Shown piece by piece: positions 57,201 to 64,000 of a DNA stretch of 64,000 bases. Source of the DNA: Schizophyllum amplum (Eukaryota; Basidiomycota; Agaricomycetes; Agaricales; Schizophyllaceae); the NCBI GenBank assembly GCA_007026445.1, contig VDMD01000001.1, positions 3,782,001 through 3,846,000 on the forward strand, given 5' to 3'. The notes beneath the pieces are model-generated. The model was not told the DNA's origin. It ran no database searches and worked only from the letters and a program-made list of their open reading frames with translations. A program made the position numbers and the translations under genes. Within the stretch, counting starts at the first letter, position 1. Each line of letters opens with the position of its first letter.

Positions 57201-60042
57201 TGTTGTTATGCACGTCCAAGGAAACCAGGTTCTGCAGCTTCCCAATCGAGCTCGGCAGAGACACGATGTAGCTGTCGGAGCACGACAGGATCTCGAGGTT
57301 CTCCAGCTCGCCCAGCGCCTCGGGGATCATGCGGATCGAGTTGTGGTCGACGCGCAGGACGCGCAGGGAGGTCAGCTGCGCGAGGATGTGCTCGTCCAGC
57401 AGCGCCAGCTTCGCGTGCGACAGGTCCAGCGACGCGAGCGCGGTCGGCGAGCGCCCGATGGGCCCCGGCAGCAGCGAGAGCTGCGTAATCTCGTTGTGCG
57501 ATGCATCGAGGTTCGTGATGCACGGACCCAGCGAGAGGTCGAGCGCGTGCACCGCGTTGTGGTCCGCGCTGAGCGTCTCGAGGCGGGGTAGGTTGCAGAC
57601 GACGGTGAAGTCGGAGATCTGATTCCGCCGGCTGTCGAGTACGCGCAAACTGCGGAGGCGCGCGCAGCCGTCGGGGAGGCGCGACACCTGATTCCCGACG
57701 ATGATGAGGCGGCCGAGCATGGTGAGCTTTCCGAGCTCCTCGGGCAGCTCGGATATCATGTTGAAGGAGATGTCGAGGTCCTGCAGTTGGACGAGCTGCG
57801 TGACCGCGGTAGGGAACTCGTTGAACTTGTTGTTCGATATATTCAGCGTGACGAGGTTGCGGAGGCGGGGGAAGTGCCAGGGTAGGCGCTCCATGCGGTT
57901 ATTCTGGACGAAGAGTGCCATGAGGTCGGGGATCTCGGATAGGTAGGCGTCGTCGAGGTCCGCAATGCGATTTGAGGAAAGGTCCAGTCGTTGCAAGGTC
58001 TGACTATGCCGGACGCTATGCGGGACCTTCTTGATAGCCATGTTGGACAGGCGCAACTCACGAAGTGTCGTGCAGGACTGGATAAAGTCGAGGGGAATCT
58101 CCAGCATTGGGTTGCGTGATAGCTTGAGGGAGTGGATGGAGTCGGCATGTTGGTGGAGAACGACGGGGATGGTGCGCAGACTTCGCGCAGTCAGGTCGAC
58201 GTACTCAAAGTTGTCGAACACGAGGTCTTCTTCCTGAGTGAGGGTCAGCAAAGGAGTAGCACGTATTTCGCGCGCAACGCACTGCTGGGCCCAGCACTTG
58301 AGTCTTCCAGCCGAACTTCAAGAGGAAGCTCAAGTCCTCCTCGCCGATCGTGTTGATGCCATCCGTAGGCTCATACCCCGCCATCTCCAACCTCCGCTTC
58401 AAGATATCCGCAGGACGCTCCGACGGGGCCAGCACTCGTTCTGAAAGCGCATACAGTCAACTTATATGCACATCCTTGGCTAGCCGAGCACGCACCTCGA
58501 CCCCGCTCCTTCAAGTATAGCTTGTTCTGCGCCATGTCCGCGATGTTCGCCGCGTCATCCGACCTCTGACTCTCTGTCGCCAGCTGGTCCGCCGCCACGC
58601 CTTCGTTCGCCTTCTTCTGCAACGCTGGGATGAGGTTGGCGACCGTGACGTTGTATCCGATCAGGACGACGTGGTGCTTGTTGTCCGGTCGATATATGCG
58701 TATCTTATACTGGTCCTTTGGCGCAGGCCGCATGGTTCTTCGCTTGCGTTTCTTGTGTCGTGACGATGATGGAACGGTCGCGGGCGCGCTCGCGGATGGA
58801 GCCGCCCCGTCGTCGGAGCTGCTAAAGTCGGCCTCCTCCTGCACGCCCTCCTTCTCTACGGCCCAGCTCTCTGGGGGCGTCCATGACGGGCTGTCCGGAC
58901 CTGGAGGGAGTACGGTGGTAGGTGAGACCTTGCGGCTGTCGTCGTAAGGTTTGCGTTTCGCGACAGTTTCCTGCGCGGGACTGAAGGGGTTGCTAAAGTC
59001 CTCGAATGACAGCGGGGTGTGTACACCGAGGTAGCGGTGGTGTGCGGGGGGTTGTCGCAGTGTTGCATAGTAGTCGGCTGCGTTGGCATCAAAGCTCCGG
59101 CTGAATGTCACGTCCTGCGACGTAGCGCTCGTGCGGGAGAGGTCGAGGATGCCGTCCATGTTCTCAAAGTTGGTGTCGATGCTGCCGAACTCGGGATCGA
59201 CATGTTTCGGCGGAGGCAGAGGGGATATGGATGGCTGCTTGCTCTTCTTCCGTCTAGAGCGCGTGGTGATCGACCCCGGGGGCGAGGCGGAAAGAAAAGA
59301 GGTTGGCGGGGTGTGCGGGAGGAGCGTGGCCGCATCCGGGAGCGGAGGGGGTGGGGGACGGAGGGACGGGTGGTCGTCCGAGTTGTCGTGGCGCAGCGCG
59401 GGTTTGCTGGTGCGCTTCTTCAAAAAGCTCATGAATCCGGAGGACTTCTTGCGCAGGTCGGGGGGCGAGCTGCTCGTTGAGTTGGCTTGCGAGTCGTAAG
59501 TGGACGTGGATTCGGCGATGCTGAGGGTGCTGATGGACTCTGACGCACGGCTCGGGCGGGAAGCGGTCGAGCTGGTCGCGGGTCGCAGTGCGTTGAATGA
59601 TGGTTTGCCGTGAAAGCCGAATTTGGGGAGTGACTTGGGTGGAGGGGTGGGCTGGAGCGCATTATAGTCAGCAAAAGTGTGCGACGACTGGACCGGAGGG
59701 AGGGGACACTGCTCAAGCTCGGACCCGTCTGCCTTTCATCCCTCGTACACCATCCAAACCCATCGATCCTGCTCTGGCAACAAGTCCCCTGGGCATGCGC
59801 CGAGCAACATACGCAGCAGCCCCGTCCGTGTCTCAGCCGACAAAGGTGCCGAGGTCGAGCGCACAGTGCTCGCACAAACACTCACCGCCGCTTCAGCCGG
59901 CAACAGCCAGGGTGCAATCTCCGCCCTGTCCTGCCTAATCTCTGGCTCCTCCTCTGCATCGGGGCCGTACACAGACCGCCCGTTATGGTCCAGGACGCCT
60001 TTCATGGAGTCCATGTCGAGGGTAACCGCGGTCGTAGTCATC
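54210..60042 (-). CDS. CYR1: Adenylate cyclase, fungal multidomain type
   Basis: The start MTTTAVTLDMDSMKGVLDHN splices over about 226 nt to PTPPPKSLPKFGFHGKP. A long Ser/Pro-rich N-terminus follows, then RPAPKDQYKIRIYRPDNKH and VVLIGYNVTVANLIPALQK, a Ras-association-like fold. From about 58250 downwards some 15-20 leucine-rich repeats appear (LRELRLSNMAIKKVP; LVTLNISNNKFNEFP). Next is a PP2C-like domain (VLYFKDKTLYVANCGNALAV; FVIVANRGLWDYVS), then the class III cyclase core: VTLVFTDIRNSTHLWE (metal Asp), GYEVKTEGDAFMCAFPT and MDYFGSIVNRASRISG. The C-terminus ends VMALLRSV. The order RA, LRR, PP2C, cyclase is the classical fungal layout. The enzyme makes cAMP from ATP at the membrane under Ras and G-alpha control and drives PKA. 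The intron at about 56590-56635 rebuilds FDWNW-NFNKNLKYL. Confidence 0.93.
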
Positions 60043-61750
60043 GTGTCCGCGGGTGCTGCCGCGTAGTGGATCGCCAGTGTCGTGGGAGGAATGGAGAACG
60101 CCGCTAGTTGCCCAGCGCCGTCCTTGACATGAAGGGGTCGTGCAGAGAAATAATGAACAGGCGCTCGGCGAGTGAAGCGACGGGAGAAGATGTTGATCAA
60201 GCACTGCAGCCGAGCCGCCCGCGGTCCGGTCACGTGTACGACAGCCTTTGCGTGGGAAAGTGCTGTTCGTGTCGCCCAGTGCACCTTTCGCCTCCTTATC
60301 ATCTTCATGTGTACATATGTGGAACTTGGAAGCCACTACAAATGCCCTCTCTGCCGCCTGGCCTGTCTGTCCATGTCAGCCCGCACACCGGCGATGGACA
60401 GATTTCTGTCACCGATCGTTCATTTTCCGCGCTCATTATCCGCCTCTTCCCGCTCGCTCTACTCGTCTCCGAACAGCGCTCTCTTGTGCGTCGGTAAACC
60501 CTACGCGCTGGAGGACACTCCTGAGACCCCGCGTCACAACTGCAGCTCTCCTCAACTCCTCTGACGGGCAGCGGATTCTAGATCACCTTCCGCTGGAGAC
60601 GTCAACGTCTTCATTGCGCCGGATTAGGAATGGTCAGTCTTTCGCAGTGATTAATTGAACACGACTTGAACACGACAGGACGTGCTTGGCCGCTGCCAAT
60701 CCTTCCTCTGCGGCTGCTAGTTCGTCCTGCGCATGGTGAACAAGGCATGCGTTGATCCACCCTGGCCTCAACACATGCGAAGATACGGCGTTGTACGTGT
60801 TGGCCTCACTCTGACCTCACGTCCAGGCATCCTAGATGTGCGGTAGACTGTGGCTGGAATGTGCGTCTCAACTCTTTTTTTTTCTCTTGAAAGATGATTA
60901 TGCTCAGCAATGAACGCATCTCAGTCTGACGAGTTGCAGAACATGGAATTTTTTTTTCCGTCACCTACCTGCCGGCGAAACGCGCTTGAGGTATGTGCAA
61001 TGCCAATCAAGGACCTCTCAATATCGTTGGGATTGACATGTCATACGACGACCAGCGATAAGTACTTACTGACGCATAGCAGGAGTACGTGCATTCTCAT
61101 CCTACAGAATGTCTCTGCGAAACCCTTCTGGCTGTCAGCCGTCGACGACATGCGGGCGCACGCCCTTTCAGATACCTTGAATGAGTACGATCGGAGTACG
61201 ACACCGTTGAGAGGGCATCAATCGAGAGACTTTCGCACCTTTGGTCCAGTTTCTGTCCGACGTCCGACTCGTCCGACCGCGGCATGTCCTCCGACATCGC
61301 CATTTAGACCTCTCCCGACACTACTTTGACTACTCACATAATTCGCGAGATTGTGGCGAGTGGACCGAGTCGCTATATGGCATACCGACGTCGCTATACT
61401 TACATCGCGCCGATGTCGCACTACTGCACGTCGCCGTTCGCAAATCCGTCCCGACGTTAATAAAGCCATCTTGGCCCTGACATCGGCAAGGTCGTCCTTG
61501 GAATACTTGTTCACCGCAACGCATCTCGGGGTGAATGCAGTTGTTTTTGCACGCTTCCGATTCGCACACCAATCAGACACCAGTCACCGCCAGCCGCCCT
61601 TCTCACACCGACAGGAACCAGAAAACACGATTTAGAAACAGTAGATACGCACACACCCACCAATCAAGAACCCTTCCCACAAAGAAACCCTTGAATCCAC
61701 CTTCCAGCTATCCTTTGAGAACCAGCCGTACCAAGTCTTCAACCAGCGCT
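60043..61750. other. Intergenic, no gene seen
   Basis: Frames on both strands are short and unlike proteins. A T9 run (60885-60893) and a second T-run (60951-60958) occur. Nothing splices into a known family. Confidence 0.5.
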
Positions 61751-62952
61751 TCAACCGCTCCAAACAGTCGGGCCCGGAGCCTGCAGACGGATGTTAGCCA
61801 CACTTCGAGCCTTAACCTGAATTGAAGATCGCTCACCTGGTAGGTCGTCTTCGCCGCCGTAGCCGCGTCGTAGATGTTGATGGTGATGCCCGGGTCGGAC
61901 ATCGAGTAGCCGCCAGGGAAGGAGACGAGCGCGCTCCCGCTGGGCGACGCAGAGCCCGAGCCGGTGACCTTGAGCTGCGCGCATTCGGGGTAGAACTGGG
62001 GCGTATTGGCCTGGTGGAGGGCGAGGAGCTCGTGCTGTGAGGTGTGGGTGAGCATGGGGGAGATACGAGTCAGCATCGGGGAGATATGAATCAGCATTCG
62101 CGGGTCGAAGGTATTGTGGAAGGGGTTTTGGGGATTATACGAGTGAAGAAAAAAACGTACGCGGATCATGTAGTTGCCAGGCTTCAGGTTCGCCGGGATC
62201 GTCGACGTCCACTCGAGCGTGTCGACGATGACACCGTTGCCCCACTCGCCTTTGCCGAGCTGTGTATACAGGAATTCTCGTTAGACCCCTACAGACCATC
62301 AATAAAACACTCGAAAACGCACCGTCCCGCTCAACAGGCCCGCTTCATCGATCTTGAACCACTTCAGCGTCGCGCTGTTCACGCTGGAGCAATCACCGCC
62401 GCAATCCGCCATGTACACCATGACGGGGCCTTCGCGGTGCGTCCACTGGTCCCACTGCGCGGTGATCTCGGCGCCGGCAGCGACGGTCGCTGTGAGCTGG
62501 GCGCCGCTCGCGGAGCCGGCGTCGTTGCAGTGGATGGTCTGGGCAGTGGGTCAGTGACTAGTCGTCTCTGCGGGTGGATGAGGAGAGGAAGACTTACGGC
62601 GTCAGCGGCATCCATGATGCTAAGAAGAGGGATCAGTGCTGTTGAAACAATGGGAAATGGCGAGCAGCGCTTACGGGTTGTAGGAGCCTGTGAGGATATG
62701 AACATCCACGCAAGGACTTCAAAACGATGCAAGCACTCACTGTAGGGCCTCTCGATGGACGTCTGGCCAGATGCGACGTTGTACGGAGACCAACCTTGGT
62801 ACAGCTCGCCTGCAAAGAGGATGAATCAGACTATGACTCCATGCAAAGAAAAAGCGCTGCACACCGTCGATGATGTACCGGTTGACACCGCCGTGCGCGG
62901 CGGCGCTGGAGGCCAGGAAGGCGGCGACGAGAGTGGCGGTCAGGGCGAACAT
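61751..62952 (-). CDS. AA9 lytic polysaccharide monooxygenase
   Basis: [19 protein letters not shown] is a signal peptide; cleavage leaves [11 protein letters not shown], with the N-terminal His of the copper histidine brace. Further exons read [60 protein letters not shown] and [20 protein letters not shown]. They continue with [36 protein letters not shown] (second His region) and [16 protein letters not shown] (axial Tyr). The end APGPTVWSG is reached over a last intron. It lacks a CBM1, so it is a catalytic domain only. AA9 enzymes oxidatively cleave cellulose or glucans outside the cell using O2 or H2O2. Such genes are normally induced on plant material and glucose-repressed. A TATA box lies about 50 bp upstream of the start. 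Confidence 0.93.
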
Positions 62953-63003
62953 TGTGTCTGAGGCTTGCCTTGCAGTACTGGTGAATAGCCCATAGCGCCA
63001 GGC

Positions 63004-63009
63004 TTATAT
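63004..63009 (-). promoter_or_regulatory. TATA box of the AA9 gene
   Basis: CATATAAGC on the minus strand lies about 53 bp before the ATG at 62952, a normal fungal spacing. Confidence 0.5.
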
Positions 63010-63643
63010 GCAATACTGGTGTCGCCGCAAGGCCTCTTCAACTAGGCACGGAGAGCCTCTTCCTCGAGGCACCGAGGCGACGCGACTCAAGGAAGAATAT
63101 CAACGCAATTCATAGAAGGATTAACGTCGGAGGGCGTGCGGCCCCGACAGTCACGCGTGAAGCGCGCGAACTTGGAGGAAGAGACTCTGGGTCATTGTCG
63201 GGCGCATGTGATGTCAGCAGAAGAAGCGCTTCAGCGACCTCAGGGTTCCTTGTAGGCGGGAAAAAGAAATGCTGCGATGGTCCGAGGGCTGTGAGGACCG
63301 ACGAAAAGCCGTGATAATCATGGTAATCTGCGGGCGGAAGCCCGAGAGAGCAGAGAGGTAGAGCCGTGTATACAAATCGTATGCTTGTTGTGTAAAGATG
63401 GCTCGATAGGCAGGTACAGTCAGCCTTGATTAGGCAAGAAACGCACAGTACGAGCGACCGATCGAGGGCGAAGCCGAGCACGCCGAGTTCGAACATTGCG
63501 GCTCGCGATGAAGATAGTTCGGCAAAAGCCGTCCCACGCCGGTCGAACAAAGGCGTTACGCGGTCACATGATCCGTGGCACATCCTTTCAAACCATCGCC
63601 TCGTCGCTTTTCTGTCGCTCTCATTCTTGACAAACGAACAACG

Positions 63644-64000
63644 ATGCTCGGCATTCGAGCTGGCCAGCTCGATCTTGATGGCGGGTACCAAGTTCCGCTT
63701 GCCACCAAGACTCCCGGAAAGAACAAGCGAGAGAACGCCATTCTTCCCGCGACCGTCCATGGCAAAGCGCGCACCCTCATCTCGCAAACACCCTATAAAC
63801 CAGGCACTATACGTGTGTGGTAGCTGTGGCTCCTTTTTGCATTGCTGACACGCTGATAGAGCCAGAGCGAGTGAAGGATGCGGGTACTAGAGTGACCAAG
63901 ACGCCGTTCGGCGACAAGACGCCCTTCCCGAATCGTCTGCGCCCACAGTTCTTCACGCCGTCACAGGATGGACCAAAGATACAGAAGCCGAGCTTTTTGC
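63644..64000 (+). CDS. Unknown protein, cut by the window edge
   Basis: Exon 1 (63644-63812) starts MLGIRAGQLDLDGGYQVPLA and is Lys/Thr-rich. A 47-nt intron (63813-63859) rejoins in frame to QPERVKDAGTRVTKTPFGDK and TPFPNRLRPQFFTPSQDG, open to the end of the window. The repeated TPFGDKTPF-like text resembles short phosphorylation or docking motifs in nuclear or cell-cycle proteins, but I cannot name the family. An in-frame Met at 63575 is possible; 63644 is preferred because the protein-like text begins there. Confidence 0.55.

Noticed and set aside
59019..59499. Long plus-strand frames antisense to adenylate cyclase
   Set aside because: Gly/Arg-rich shadow of the Pro/Ser-rich coding strand.
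61218..61580. 120-residue minus-strand frame in the 60-61.7 kb gap
   Set aside because: Arg-rich, no splice partners, no recognisable motif.

Overview
The window looks like chromosomal DNA of a filamentous basidiomycete, most likely a wood-decaying agaricomycete. Genes are cut by many introns of about 45-60 nt with GT..AG borders. There is a secreted cellulose-type AA9 monooxygenase gene, a fungal adenylate cyclase, a G-alpha-like GTPase, and several mobile-element families that are common in Agaricomycetes. There are no operons, ribosome-binding sites or CRISPR arrays. Gene models below were spliced by hand; the outer ends are usually firmer than the internal exon borders.

Region by region. 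0.2-8.8 kb: a RING-finger gene (+), convergent with a long Mediator subunit 12 gene (-), then an F-box/LRR-like gene (+). 8.9-10.6 kb: a repeat cluster holding a perfect 41-bp-arm hairpin, one copy of a dispersed repeat, and a 758-bp MITE-like element with 66-bp terminal inverted repeats. 11.1-15.8 kb: a SET-domain gene, tRNA-Val(AAC), and a NIPA-type magnesium transporter. 16.2-21.7 kb: an unassigned stretch, then a divergent pair of orphan genes. 22.8-27.5 kb: a large transposase-like gene with an N-terminal C2H2 finger. 28.3-30.8 kb: the G-alpha-like gene. 30.8-34.1 kb: gene-poor DNA with the second copy of the dispersed repeat, in opposite orientation.

34.1-40.2 kb is the most striking part. 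A Crypton-type tyrosine recombinase gene (-) is split by a 3.5-kb DDE transposon with perfect 27-bp TIRs, TA flanks and an apparently intact 861-residue, five-exon transposase. An XPG/Rad2-type nuclease gene (-) follows at 40.5-42.3 kb. 42.3-46.4 kb is mostly unassigned.

46.4-64 kb is gene-dense again: a second F-box/LRR-like gene, closely related to the first and inverted relative to it; ATP-type PEP carboxykinase; a GNAT acetyltransferase; an intron-containing tRNA-Gly(GCC); a small F-box-like gene; a multidomain adenylate cyclase (LRR, PP2C-like, cyclase); the AA9 enzyme; and the 5' part of a gene cut by the window edge.

Functional links visible here are loose, as expected for a fungus. 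The G-alpha-like protein and the adenylate cyclase are classical partners in cAMP signalling. PEP carboxykinase and AA9 both belong to growth on plant polymers and non-sugar carbon. MED12 and the SET protein are gene-expression or protein-methylation components. No single undescribed multi-gene system stands out; the novelty is mainly in the mobile-element layering and the duplicated F-box genes.
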